Shown here piece by piece: positions 37,260 through 46,436 of a stretch of 64,000 bases of DNA (positions are counted from its first letter, which is position 1; each line of letters starts with the position of its first letter). The DNA lies in contig NZ_CP089928.1 in NCBI RefSeq assembly GCF_021290385.1, forward strand, positions 2,988,501-3,052,500, read 5' to 3'. Below the pieces are notes generated by a model that was not told where the DNA came from, did no database searches, and worked only from the letters and a program-made list of their open reading frames with translations. The DNA is from Microbulbifer sp. YPW16. GTDB taxonomy: Bacteria; Pseudomonadota; Gammaproteobacteria; Pseudomonadales; Cellvibrionaceae. Both the position numbers and the translations under genes were made by a program.

Positions 37260-38141
37260 CTAGGTACGACGGGTGCCGCTCAGGCGCACCCATTCCTCCC
37301 GCTGGCCATCTTCCTCGAAATCGACCCACTGGCTGTAGGCCTGGCGCACCTGCTCCGCCTGGCTGGCGAGGATGCCCGAGAGGCACAGGCGCCCGCCCGG
37401 GCGGGTCAGTGCCACCAGCTGCGGGGCCAGCTCAACCAGTGGGCCCGCAAGGATATTGGCCAGCACCAGGTCAACCGGCTCCTGCGGCAGCTTTTCCGGC
37501 ATGTACACCGGGAAGCGCTCCGGGGCTAGGCCATTGCGGACCGCATTGTCGGCACTGGCGCGCAGTGCCTGTGGATCGATATCGGTGCCCAGGGCGCGCT
37601 TTGCGCCCAGCAGCAGTGCTGCGATTCCGAGGATGCCGGAACCGCAGCCGAAATCTATTACTGTCTTGCCCTCCACCGGTTCGCGGGCGAGCCACTGCAG
37701 GCAGAGAAAGGTGGTGGGATGGGTGCCGGTACCGAAGGCCAGTCCGGGATCCAGCATCAGGTTCACCGCCCCGGGATCCGGTGGTTCGCACCAGCTGGGA
37801 CAGATCCACAGGTTGTCGTCGCACTGGATCGGGGTGTAGTGGGCCATCCACTCCCTTTCCCAGTCCTTGTCTTCCAGCTGTTCCCAGCGCGCATTAGGCA
37901 ATGGCTGCCCCAGGGCGGAAGCCGCCATGGCCTCGACGCGGGCGGTATCCACCTCGGCATCGAAGAGGCCGGTCACCCGGGTATTGTCCCACAGCGGTAT
38001 CTCTCCCAGCCCCGGTTCAAGGATCGGCTGGTCGGCATTGTCCTGCAGGGTGACGGAGACAGCGCCCGCGGCGAGCAGTGCATCCTCTATGGGTTCCGCC
38101 TGTTCGCGGTGGGTATCTATGCGGAGCTGGAGCCAGGGCAT
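37260..38141 (-). CDS. prmA: Ribosomal protein L11 methyltransferase
   Basis: The 293-residue protein has MPWLQLRIDTHREQAEPIED, PGLAFGTGTHPTTFLCLQWL, the SAM motif VIDFGCGSGILGIAALLLGA, GTDIDPQALRASADNA and LVLANILAGPLVELAP. It trimethylates ribosomal protein L11. Monocistronic by spacing (194 bp to the DUF3426 gene, 123 bp to accC). Confidence 0.96.
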   Translation of the reverse strand: MPWLQLRIDTHREQAEPIEDALLAAGAVSVTLQDNADQPILEPGLGEIPLWDNTRVTGLFDAEVDTARVEAMAASALGQPLPNARWEQLEDKDWEREWMAHYTPIQCDDNLWICPSWCEPPDPGAVNLMLDPGLAFGTGTHPTTFLCLQWLAREPVEGKTVIDFGCGSGILGIAALLLGAKRALGTDIDPQALRASADNAVRNGLAPERFPVYMPEKLPQEPVDLVLANILAGPLVELAPQLVALTRPGGRLCLSGILASQAEQVRQAYSQWVDFEEDGQREEWVRLSGTRRT

Positions 38142-38222
38142 GTTCGGGACTCGGGTAGTGATTGGTGGTCGTGCGCTCGGGTGGCGCTAGTGTAGGGGGG
38201 AACAGGGCGATCGCCCAGGGGG

Positions 38223-38256
38223 CCGGCACACGGGGCCGTGCGGCCCCGTGTGCCGG
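38223..38256. terminator. Very stable hairpin between accC and prmA
   Basis: Perfect 15-bp stem CCGGCACACGGGGCC / GGCCCCGTGTGCCGG with a GTGC loop, just past the accC stop. No U-tract on either side; it may protect the acc mRNA 3' end or act with Rho. Confidence 0.6.
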
Positions 38257-38264
38257 TAGGTCGG

Positions 38265-39605
38265 TCAGAGACCGAGCTTTTTCTCGAGATAGTGGATGTT
38301 GACCCCGCCCTCGGCAAAGGCGCTGTCGCGTACCAGCTCCTCCTGCAGTGGGATATTGGTCTTGATGCCGTCAACGATCAGCTCGGAGAGGGCCACGCGC
38401 ATGCGTGCCAGCGCCTCCTCGCGATTCTCGGCGTGGGTGATCACCTTGGCAATCATCGAGTCGTAGTTGGCCGGTACCGTGTAACCCGAGTACAGGTGTG
38501 AGTCCACCCGCACGCCCAGCCCGCCGGGGGTGTGGAAGTTGTTGACCTTGCCGGGGCAGGGGAAGAAGGTCTTCGGGTCCTCGGCATTGATGCGGCATTC
38601 GAAAGAATGACCGCGGATCACCACGTCTTCCTGGCGGATGGAAAGCTTCTCACCGGCGCACACACGGATCTGCTCCTTGATCAGGTCGAAGCCGGTAACC
38701 ATCTCGCTGACCGGGTGCTCTACCTGGATGCGGGTATTCATCTCGATAAAGTAGAAGCGCTCGTCCTCGTACAGGAATTCGAAAGTGCCGGCACCGCGAT
38801 AACCGATATCGATGCAGGCCTGGACGCAGGATTCCTGCACGTCGCGGCGGACATCGTCGGGGATGCCGGGGGCCGGCGCTTCCTCGAGCACCTTCTGGTG
38901 GCGGCGTTGCAGCGAGCAGTCGCGGTCCCCCAGGTGGATGGCATTGCCCTGTCCGTCGGACATCACCTGGATTTCCACGTGGCGCGGGTTCTGCAGGAAC
39001 TTCTCCATATAGACGGTGCTGTCGCCAAAGGCGGCACCGGCCTCGGACTTGGTCACGGAGATGGCATTGAGCAGGGCCGCCTCGGTATGCACCACGCGCA
39101 TGCCGCGACCACCGCCGCCGGCGGCGGCCTTGATGATTACCGGGTAACCGATTTCCCGGGCGATCTCGATGCAGCGGTCGCCGTTTTCAGGCAGTGACCC
39201 GTTGGAGCCCGGCACAGTGGGTACGCCGGCCTTTTTCATGGCGGCGATCGCGGACACCTTGTCGCCCATCAGCCGGATCACGTCCGCGTCCGGGCCGATA
39301 AAGGTAAAGCCGCTCTTCTGGACCTGTTCGGCGAAATCGGCATTTTCGGCGAGGAAGCCGTAGCCGGGGTGTACCGCCACGGAATCGGTGATCTCCATCG
39401 CCGAGATGATCGCCGGAATATTCAGGTAACTTTGCGGGGACGGGTTGGGGCCGATGCACACGGCCTCGTCGGCGAGGCGCACATGCTTGAGGTCGCGGTC
39501 CACCTGCGAGTGCACGGCGACGGTGGAAATGCCCATCTCCTTGCACGCGCGCAGGATTCGCAGCGCGATCTCACCCCGGTTGGCAATCAGTACTTTATCA
39601 AACAT
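38265..39605 (-). CDS. accC: Acetyl-CoA carboxylase, biotin carboxylase subunit
   Basis: The 446-residue ATP-grasp enzyme has [34 protein letters not shown], the glycine loop [53 protein letters not shown] and [19 protein letters not shown]. It carboxylates biotin on AccB. It lies 15 bp downstream of accB. Confidence 0.97.
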   Translation of the reverse strand: MFDKVLIANRGEIALRILRACKEMGISTVAVHSQVDRDLKHVRLADEAVCIGPNPSPQSYLNIPAIISAMEITDSVAVHPGYGFLAENADFAEQVQKSGFTFIGPDADVIRLMGDKVSAIAAMKKAGVPTVPGSNGSLPENGDRCIEIAREIGYPVIIKAAAGGGGRGMRVVHTEAALLNAISVTKSEAGAAFGDSTVYMEKFLQNPRHVEIQVMSDGQGNAIHLGDRDCSLQRRHQKVLEEAPAPGIPDDVRRDVQESCVQACIDIGYRGAGTFEFLYEDERFYFIEMNTRIQVEHPVSEMVTGFDLIKEQIRVCAGEKLSIRQEDVVIRGHSFECRINAEDPKTFFPCPGKVNNFHTPGGLGVRVDSHLYSGYTVPANYDSMIAKVITHAENREEALARMRVALSELIVDGIKTNIPLQEELVRDSAFAEGGVNIHYLEKKLGL

Positions 39606-39620
39606 GCTGGATTATCCCGG

Positions 39621-40091
39621 TCAGACGATGGTGACGAGCGGCTGGTCGAATTCCACCGGCTGGCCGTCCTCGACCAGGATGCTCTCGATGGTGCCGGCCT
39701 TGTCCGCCTCGATCTGGTTCATCATTTTCATGGCCTCGACGATGCACACCACATCGCCCGGCTTCACTTGCTGGCCCACTTTCACAAACGGTTCCGCGCC
39801 GGGGCTGGAAGCGGCATAAAAAGTGCCCACCATGGGGGACTTGATCGCATGGCCGGTCAGGGCCGGGACGGATTCCTCCGGCTCGGAGGCCGGGGCAGCG
39901 GGCGCTTGCGCTGGGGCGGCTGCCGGGGCCGCGGGGGCCACCTGGGCCGGCATCTGCGCCATCATCGGTTGTGGGGCGTTGCTGACCCCACGGCTGATGC
40001 GCACCGATTCCTCACCTTCCTTGATTTCCAGCTCGCCGATATCCGATTCCTCGAGCAGTTCAATCAGTTTTTTAATTTTGCGGATATCCAT
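39621..40091 (-). CDS. accB: Acetyl-CoA carboxylase biotin carboxyl carrier protein
   Basis: The 156-residue protein starts [20 protein letters not shown], has an Ala/Pro-rich linker ([20 protein letters not shown]) and a biotinyl domain with the biotin Lys in [16 protein letters not shown]. An in-frame GTG at 40100 is possible, but ATG 40091 fits the family N-terminus. It is co-transcribed with aroQ upstream and accC downstream. Confidence 0.96.
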   Translation of the reverse strand: MDIRKIKKLIELLEESDIGELEIKEGEESVRISRGVSNAPQPMMAQMPAQVAPAAPAAAPAQAPAAPASEPEESVPALTGHAIKSPMVGTFYAASSPGAEPFVKVGQQVKPGDVVCIVEAMKMMNQIEADKAGTIESILVEDGQPVEFDQPLVTIV

Positions 40092-40133
40092 AGTTCTCAC
40101 TCGCAGTCTTGGGTGATGACAGTATTGGGTTGG

Positions 40134-40568
40134 TTAAAGTTCGTTTAGCGCCGCCTGCAGCGCCAGGGTGTAACTCGCCGGGCCGAAGCCGCAGATCACG
40201 CCCCGGGCCAGGTCGGAAAAATAGGAATGGCGACGGAACTCCTCCCGCGCGTGCACATTCGACAGGTGCACCTCGATAAACGGGATAGCCACGGCCGCCA
40301 GCGCATCGCGCAGGGCCACGCTGGTATGGGTAAAGGCGGCGGGGTTGATCACGATGCAATCAATGCCCTCGCGGCCAGCGGCGTGCACTCGCTCGATCAG
40401 TTCCGCTTCGCTGTTGCTCTGCAGGGATTCCAGCTGGTGGCCGGCCGCTGCGCACTGCTGGCGCGCTGCGCGGTCGATCTCCGCCAGCGTGGTCGCACCA
40501 TAGACCGCCGGTTCACGCGTGCCCAGCAGGTTGAGGTTCGGTCCATGCAGCAGAAGGAGGCGTGCCAT
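40134..40568 (-). CDS. aroQ: 3-dehydroquinate dehydratase, type II
   Basis: The 144-residue protein has [56 protein letters not shown] and [20 protein letters not shown] with the catalytic Tyr/His. It dehydrates dehydroquinate in the shikimate pathway. It heads the aroQ-accB-accC operon; the 257-bp region upstream toward dsbD holds repeats of TTAGC(T)AA but no clear promoter. Confidence 0.96.
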   Translation of the reverse strand: MARLLLLHGPNLNLLGTREPAVYGATTLAEIDRAARQQCAAAGHQLESLQSNSEAELIERVHAAGREGIDCIVINPAAFTHTSVALRDALAAVAIPFIEVHLSNVHAREEFRRHSYFSDLARGVICGFGPASYTLALQAALNEL

Positions 40569-40825
40569 AGCTTGTCCTGAAGAAAAAGCGCGAAACGGTC
40601 ACAAAAAATTAGCGAAAATTGGCTAACTTGCCGGGAACGGTCACGTTTGCGCCCCGGATGGCCATAATCGGGGCGAGTGTGCCCCAAAAATGACCCCCTG
40701 TCCATGACCTGGAGCACGGATTATTGACGTTAGGCGCAGTTCGGCGAATTTTGCCGCTAAATTAGCTAACTAGTCGATGTGCAGTGGCTTGATCGCCAGA
40801 TTGGTTGGCTATAAAGACCGGCCGG

Positions 40826-42619
40826 TCACAGGCTGGCGGAAGCGGGCGTGCGGGCCGCTCTATCCAGGGCCTCCAGCAGTCCGTCGCGGCTGAGGACCTG
40901 TGGCAGGATGCGGGGCTCGCCGCCACCAGCGGGGTAGAGCAGGTACAGCGGAACGCTGGTGCGGCCGTGGCGCGCCAGCAACTCGCTGATCTGTGGGTCC
41001 TGGTTGGTCCAGTCGCCCTTGAGCGCCACGACGCCCAGTTTCTCGATGGCGGTGCTGACTTCGTCGCTCGACAGCACCACTTTTTCATTGGCCAGGCAGG
41101 TGATGCACCAGGCTGCCGTCATATTGGCCAGTACCGGGCGGCCCTCGGCGCGGGCGCGATCCAGGCGTTCTGGTGAGTACGATTCCCAGTACCCCGAATT
41201 GGTGGCCACCTGCGTCACGGTTTCCAGCCGTGGCAGCAGGGCCACAGCGATGGCGATGGCCGCGATGGCCGTACCGCCCTTGAACCAATGCCACTGGGGG
41301 CGCGGCCACAGCCACAGGGCGAAGGCAATTGCCACCGCCCCGGCGAGCACCAGCGCCACGCCGTCGCTGCCACTCTGGCGGCCCAGCACCCACAGCAGCC
41401 AGACTGCGGTGAGGTACATGGGGAAGGCGAGCAGTTGCTTGAAGCGATCCATCCAGGGCCCCGGCCGCGGCAGCCGTTCCACCAGCCCCGGTGCATAGGT
41501 CAGCGCCAGGAAGGGGGCGGCCATCCCGGCCCCCAGGGCCGCAAATACCGACAGGGCAACCGGGGCGGGCTGGGTGACTGCAAACCCCAGGGCGGAGCCC
41601 ATCAATGGCGCGGTACAGGGGCTGGCCACGAGCGTGGCCAGGGCGCCGGTGGTGACCGAGCCGCGCAGGCCCGGGCTGTTACTGACGCCATGGCCGATAC
41701 CCATCAGGCGACTGCCGAACTCGGTGACCCCGGAGAGGCTCAGCCCCATGGCGAAAAACAGGTAGACCAGTACCGCCACCAGTACCGGCGACTGCAGCTG
41801 GAAGCCCCAGCCGATCGCCTCACCGCCGGCGCGCAGGGCCAGCATCAGGCCGGCGATGGCGACAAAGCTCGCCACTACACCGGCGCTGTAGGCCCAGCCG
41901 TGGGCGTGGCGCTGCGCCGGCACGCGTGCTGTCTCACTGATCGCCAGCAGCTTGATGGATAGCACCGGGAACACGCAGGGCATCAGGTTGAGAATCAGCC
42001 CGCCGATAAATGCCCCCAGCAGGGCCAGCGGCAGCGAGAGGCTTGAGCCCCCGGCGCCAGGGTCCGCGCCACCGGGGGGAGTGGATGCGGGGGGAGTCGT
42101 CCCGCCACTGGCCGGTGTGGCGGTACCGTTGCCGTAGTCCAGGTCAAAGACCCGTGTTTCCGGCGGATAGCAGAGGCCGGCATCGGCGCAGCCCTGGTAG
42201 TGGACCTCCACCCTGGTGGTGCCTTCGGCCTGCGGCAGTGGGATTTCCAGTTGCAGCCGGTAGACCTCGGTCTCTTTCTCGAAATAGTCGTCCCAGATTA
42301 CCTCGCCCTCGGGCAGGTTGAGGGGCAGCTCGGTGCGCTGGTCGCCGTCGATCTGGTAGAGGGCGAGTTTGTCGCGATAGAGGTAGTAGCCCTCGGCAAT
42401 CTGGAAGATGGTGCTGGCGCCGCTGTCGCTGAACAGGAAGTCCTGCTGGTAGGCTTCGTCCACCTTCAGGAAGGCCTCATCCTGTGCGGCCCCGCCCAGG
42501 GGAGTGCCAAATGGGGACTGTGATGCCTGCGCAACCGCGTGCATCGCGCCGAGTACCAGGGTGGCCAGGACCAGCAAAAGGGGGAATTTTTTTCGTAAAC
42601 CGTTGGTCATCACAGTCAT
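40826..42619 (-). CDS. dsbD: Thiol:disulfide interchange protein DsbD
   Basis: The protein of about 597 residues has a signal peptide (LLLVLATLVLGAMHAVAQA), the periplasmic alpha domain with CADAGLCYPPE, an eight-helix core with the conserved pair LNLMPCVFP and ASPCTAPLMG, and a C-terminal thioredoxin-like domain with WCITC. It passes electrons from thioredoxin to periplasmic disulfide isomerases and cytochrome c maturation. Start codons GTG 42622, ATG 42619 and ATG 42610 are all possible; ATG 42619 is given. It lies divergent to the lipoprotein/copper-chaperone operon. Confidence 0.95.
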   Translation of the reverse strand: MTVMTNGLRKKFPLLLVLATLVLGAMHAVAQASQSPFGTPLGGAAQDEAFLKVDEAYQQDFLFSDSGASTIFQIAEGYYLYRDKLALYQIDGDQRTELPLNLPEGEVIWDDYFEKETEVYRLQLEIPLPQAEGTTRVEVHYQGCADAGLCYPPETRVFDLDYGNGTATPASGGTTPPASTPPGGADPGAGGSSLSLPLALLGAFIGGLILNLMPCVFPVLSIKLLAISETARVPAQRHAHGWAYSAGVVASFVAIAGLMLALRAGGEAIGWGFQLQSPVLVAVLVYLFFAMGLSLSGVTEFGSRLMGIGHGVSNSPGLRGSVTTGALATLVASPCTAPLMGSALGFAVTQPAPVALSVFAALGAGMAAPFLALTYAPGLVERLPRPGPWMDRFKQLLAFPMYLTAVWLLWVLGRQSGSDGVALVLAGAVAIAFALWLWPRPQWHWFKGGTAIAAIAIAVALLPRLETVTQVATNSGYWESYSPERLDRARAEGRPVLANMTAAWCITCLANEKVVLSSDEVSTAIEKLGVVALKGDWTNQDPQISELLARHGRTSVPLYLLYPAGGGEPRILPQVLSRDGLLEALDRAARTPASASL

Positions 42620-42760
42620 CACAGTTCAAATTCTTTAAAGTCAGCATTAATCTGACTGTCCGGACCGTCACGGGTTCATTGCGAAACCGGCGGCGGAAGC
42701 AGTATAACGGTGACTGCGGTGCAAAAAAACGGTACAAAAAAACAACATCTGGAGTTGGGC

Positions 42761-43498
42761 TTGTCGAATCACTCGGGATTCCGTGCAGTAGCGGGCGCAA
42801 TGGTGCTGGCCTGCTGGCTTACGGGGTGCGTTACTTCAACACCGGTCCCCGCCCCGCGGGCGGTGCCCCTGCCTGAGCCAGCGAAGCCGGCCGGCCCGAC
42901 GCCGGAGGAAATTCGCCAGCGCAACGTGGAGTTCTTCCTGGCCCGCGCCGAGGCCGCCCAGCGGCAGGGCTTCCTGACCCGGCCACCCGGTGCCAGTGCC
43001 TTTGACTATTACCTGCGGGTGCGCCAGCTGGATCCGGACAATCGCCGCGCGGCCAGTGGTATCCAGACGATTGTGATCGAGTTTGTCGAGCGCGCGCGGG
43101 ATGCCCTGCGCCGTCGCTCCTTTGGTGAGGTCAATGCATACCTGAACCGTGCCGACGAGCTGGCTCCTGATAACCCGCTGGTCGGCGAAGTCCGCGCGCA
43201 GCTGGCGCGGGAGCGGAGCCGCGCCAGTGCGGGGCTGCCCGAGGGGGAGTCGGTCAAGTTGTCACCCGGCGCCCTGTCGGCGAAGTCCCCGGAGATGGTG
43301 GCGACGTTAAAGGACCTGGCCCAGCGTATCCGGCGGGAGAATCAGCGTATTATCATCATTGCGCGCCAGGATGCCGAGGGACGCTGGATCTACCAGAAGC
43401 TGCGCGAGGCGGTACCCGGTTACCGCGTGCGCGGGGATATCAAGGTCGGTGGGACGCCACAGGTGATCCTGACCGGCTCCATGGGGGGAGCTGAATAG
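42761..43498 (+). CDS. Putative lipoprotein of unknown function
   Basis: The protein of about 245 residues has a lipoprotein signal (AVAGAMVLACWLTGC, lipobox L-T-G-C), then a Pro-rich stretch, then a helical TPR-like region (EEIRQRNVEFFLARAEAAQR, YYLRVRQLDPDNRRAASG, YLNRADELAPDNPLV), and a C-terminal domain ending GTPQVILTGSMGGAE. The start is taken as TTG 42761 because GGAG lies 6 nt ahead; GTG 42710 gives an over-long n-region. It overlaps the PCuAC gene by 1 nt. No family recognised; it may be a periplasmic scaffold. Confidence 0.75.
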   Translation: MSNHSGFRAVAGAMVLACWLTGCVTSTPVPAPRAVPLPEPAKPAGPTPEEIRQRNVEFFLARAEAAQRQGFLTRPPGASAFDYYLRVRQLDPDNRRAASGIQTIVIEFVERARDALRRRSFGEVNAYLNRADELAPDNPLVGEVRAQLARERSRASAGLPEGESVKLSPGALSAKSPEMVATLKDLAQRIRRENQRIIIIARQDAEGRWIYQKLREAVPGYRVRGDIKVGGTPQVILTGSMGGAE

Positions 43499-43941
43499 TG
43501 AAGCAATGGCTTCTTTGTTGCCTGGCAATGGCGGCGCTCAGTGGCAGCCCGCTGGCGGCCGCGGCACTGGATATCGACGGTTATGCCCGCGAGACACTGC
43601 CGGGTGCCACCATGTCGGCAGCATACCTGACGCTGCGCAATGGCGGGGATACCGCCCGCACCCTGGAACGGGTAGAGTTACCGGGGGTCGAGGGCGCCCG
43701 GGCGCAAATACACAGTACCGTCAGGGATAACGGAGTGAGCCGTATGCGTCCCCTGACGGCGCTGCCGGTTCCTGCGACCAGTTCAGTGGCGATGGCGCCG
43801 GGGGGGATTCACCTGATGCTCAGCGGGGCCGAACTCAGGGCAGGCGGGCAGGTCCAATTGCGACTGCATTTCGCCGACGGTGAAGTGCAACTTATCAGTG
43901 TGCCGGTGCGCGGTGCCGCCGGCCAGGCGCACCACCACTGA
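43498..43941 (+). CDS. PCuAC-type periplasmic copper chaperone
   Basis: The 147-residue protein has a signal peptide (WLLCCLAMAALSGSPLAAAA) and fits the PCuAC copper motif by spacing: His in QIHSTV, ten residues to Met in SRMRPL, 21 residues to His-Leu-Met in GGIHLML. A C-terminal HHH tail may add metal binding. The family delivers Cu(I) to cytochrome oxidase. GTG start overlaps the previous stop (TAGTG). Confidence 0.9.
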   Translation: MKQWLLCCLAMAALSGSPLAAAALDIDGYARETLPGATMSAAYLTLRNGGDTARTLERVELPGVEGARAQIHSTVRDNGVSRMRPLTALPVPATSSVAMAPGGIHLMLSGAELRAGGQVQLRLHFADGEVQLISVPVRGAAGQAHHH

Positions 43942-43997
43942 CTATAGGAATTTAGCGCCCGCGCACGCGGGTGGATAAAGACAAACTGGAGGTATCA

Positions 43998-44567
43998 ATG
44001 AAAAAAATTGTGATCAGTCTGCTGGCAGTCCTGATGGTGGCCTGTGCCCACAGCCCGGTGGAAATCCAGGTGCGGCCGCAAGTCGATGTTGCTCCCGAGG
44101 CTTTCGGTACTGGCTTCTCGGTCAGTGTCCAGGGCGCCAACAAGCTGCCCGGCGGCGGACTGGGTTCCCTGGGGGGCATTTACGCCGATCAGTCTCAGGT
44201 TCGGCTGGGCAACAATGTCGAGGACGCCCTGGCTGAGACCCTGAAAGAAGGGTTCCGGAACTGGTCGTTTGAACCGGTATTCAGCGGCGCCGACGTCCAG
44301 GTAGTGGCCAGCCTGACCAGCCTGAAGTACGACAGCCCCAACGGGCTGGTGACGAGTAAGGTGGATTCCTCCGCGGAGGTGCAGTTGGCGGTGACCATCG
44401 GGGGTTCCACTTACTATGGCAATTACCGCTCCAGCGGCAAGGATCGCAACCTGATCAAGCCGGCCAAAGAGGAAGTGGAAGGGCGTATCAATGGCCTGCT
44501 GAGCGCCACGCTGCAGCGGGCGTTCGAAGACGAAAAACTCAAGAGCTTCCTGCGAGCGAATCTCTGA
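43998..44567 (+). CDS. YajG-family lipoprotein
   Basis: The 189-residue protein starts MKKIVISLLAVLMVACAHSP, lipid-modified Cys at 16, and resembles E. coli YajG in segments such as VEIQVRPQVDV, VSVQGANKLPGGGL and YYGNYRSSGKDRNLIKPAKE. The start at 43998 has GGAGG ahead. Function of YajG proteins is unknown; an outer-membrane-attached periplasmic role is likely. Confidence 0.85.
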   Translation: MKKIVISLLAVLMVACAHSPVEIQVRPQVDVAPEAFGTGFSVSVQGANKLPGGGLGSLGGIYADQSQVRLGNNVEDALAETLKEGFRNWSFEPVFSGADVQVVASLTSLKYDSPNGLVTSKVDSSAEVQLAVTIGGSTYYGNYRSSGKDRNLIKPAKEEVEGRINGLLSATLQRAFEDEKLKSFLRANL

Positions 44568-44592
44568 CGGGAGCTGGTGAAGCGGCACTGCT

Positions 44593-46416
44593 GTGCCGTT
44601 CGCCGCGCCCCGTTGGGGTGCCCAGCTCGCGCGAGGCAGGGACAGCCGAAAACACTGTGAGCCCGCAACCTTGACCAAATTCGATCCGAAATCCGTGTCA
44701 GAACTCGGCCCGCTGGCGCAGGCCGGGCACACCCAGGCCGCGGCCGGCCGGATCAGCGCAGCTGCCGCTGAACTGGCGCTGGGCGCCGTGGCTGACGGGG
44801 TTCTGGTCGCCGACGCGACCGGGCGGATCACCTACTGCAACCCCCTGGTGGCGGAGCTCACCGGCGGAGTGGTGGCATTGTTGCCGGGGGAGTCGCTCAA
44901 CGAGAGGCTATCCCTGTGGAACGAGAGTGGTGAGCAGTTGCCACCGCTGTTGCCTGACGGCGCCGAAGCTGCCTCCCATGAACTGACGGCCTACCTGCAG
45001 TGCCCCACCGGCGACAATGACCCGGCCCCACTCAGCCTGGGTGTGAACGTGGTGCGCGACGGATCCACGCTTGAAGGCTTTGTCATTATCCTGCGCGATA
45101 CCACTGCCGCGCGACGTCTCTCCTCTCGCCTGAGCTGGCAGAATACCCATGATGCCCTGACGCACCTGCCCAACCGGCAACTGTTTGAATCGGAACTGCA
45201 GCAGAGCCTGTCCGCCTGCGAGGACCGCCGCCACCACCATGTACTGCTCTACCTGGATGTTTACCAGTTCAAGGTGGTGAACGACACCCTGGGCTACCGC
45301 GCCGGAGACCAGTTACTGGTGCAGCTGGCGGAGTTGCTGGCGGCCTGCCTCGCGCAGGAGGACCTGTTCGCCCGGGTCGGTAGTGACGAGTTCGCCATCC
45401 TGTTGCGCGATTGCTCGATCGAAGAGGCTCGTCGCGTGGTACTGCGCCTGCGGGAGACGGTCAAAGGGTTCTCATTCCAGTGGGAGGGCAGCGACAGCCG
45501 GGTGGCCCTGTCCATCGGTGCGGTAGCAGTCGATCACCACGCCAGTTCCGTCAGCCAGCTGCTCGCCTCCGCCAATGATGCCTGCAGCGCGGCCCGGGAC
45601 CAGGGCCGCAACCGGGTAAAGCTGTTCAGCGATTCACGCAAGGTGCTGGAAAAGCGCCGCCAAACGATCTGGGTGGCTGAAATCCATGCGGCCCTGCGGG
45701 AGGACCGGCTACTGCTGCACCGCCAGCCGGTGGTCAGCCTGGGCGGGGAGCGGGGTGTCCACCATTACGAGGTGCTGGTGCGCATGCGCGGACGGGACGG
45801 GGACCTGATTCCGCCGGGGATGTTCCTGCCGGCCGCAGAGCGTTACGGCCTGATCGAGGAAGTCGATCGCTGGGTGATTCGCCGGGTGTTCCAGCATATG
45901 GCCGCCGAGTCCGGCGGCGACGAGGAAAGCTATGCAATCAACATCTCCGGCCTGAGCCTGGGGGATGAGGCCTTCGTGGACTTCGTGCTGGCGGAGCTGG
46001 CGGACGCAGGGGTGGCGCCGTCGCGGGTACAGTTCGAGATTACCGAGACCAGTGCCATCAACAACCTGCAGCGGGCCCTGATCTTTATCCACAGGTTACG
46101 CGCCGCGGGCTGCAGTTTTGCGCTGGACGACTTTGGCCAGGGCGCTTCGTCCCTGGCTTACCTGCGGCAGCTGCCGGTGGATTACCTGAAAATCGATGGC
46201 AGCTTCGTGCGCAACATGCTCGACGACGAGATCGACAGCGCCATGGTGAGCACCATCGACCACCTGGCCAAGCAGATGGGCATCAGCACCATCGCCGAGT
46301 ATGTGGAAACGCCGGAATTGATGGAGAGATTGCGGCAGATGGGTGTCGATTACGCCCAGGGATTCGGTATTGCGGCAGCGGCCGAGTTTCCCGACCGGGA
46401 AGCCGGCAGCAGCTGA
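44593..46416 (+). CDS. PAS-GGDEF-EAL family protein with altered motifs
   Basis: The ORF has an N-terminal PAS-like domain (~60-175: VADGVLVADATGRITYCNPL), a GGDEF domain (DALTHLPNRQLFESEL, LYLDVYQFKVVNDTLGYRAG, RVGSDEF in place of GGDEF) and an EAL domain (YEVLVRMRGRDG in place of EALLRW, INISGLSL, FEITETSAI, DDFGQGASSLAYLRQL, AEYVE). The GSDEF and EVL variants leave core metal/catalytic Glu and Asp in place, so partial activity is possible. The start is uncertain (GTG 44593, TTG 44671 or GTG 44695; none has a Shine-Dalgarno). Confidence 0.85.
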   Translation: MPFAAPRWGAQLARGRDSRKHCEPATLTKFDPKSVSELGPLAQAGHTQAAAGRISAAAAELALGAVADGVLVADATGRITYCNPLVAELTGGVVALLPGESLNERLSLWNESGEQLPPLLPDGAEAASHELTAYLQCPTGDNDPAPLSLGVNVVRDGSTLEGFVIILRDTTAARRLSSRLSWQNTHDALTHLPNRQLFESELQQSLSACEDRRHHHVLLYLDVYQFKVVNDTLGYRAGDQLLVQLAELLAACLAQEDLFARVGSDEFAILLRDCSIEEARRVVLRLRETVKGFSFQWEGSDSRVALSIGAVAVDHHASSVSQLLASANDACSAARDQGRNRVKLFSDSRKVLEKRRQTIWVAEIHAALREDRLLLHRQPVVSLGGERGVHHYEVLVRMRGRDGDLIPPGMFLPAAERYGLIEEVDRWVIRRVFQHMAAESGGDEESYAINISGLSLGDEAFVDFVLAELADAGVAPSRVQFEITETSAINNLQRALIFIHRLRAAGCSFALDDFGQGASSLAYLRQLPVDYLKIDGSFVRNMLDDEIDSAMVSTIDHLAKQMGISTIAEYVETPELMERLRQMGVDYAQGFGIAAAAEFPDREAGSS

Positions 46417-46436
46417 TCCCGCTGCCGGGTATACAC

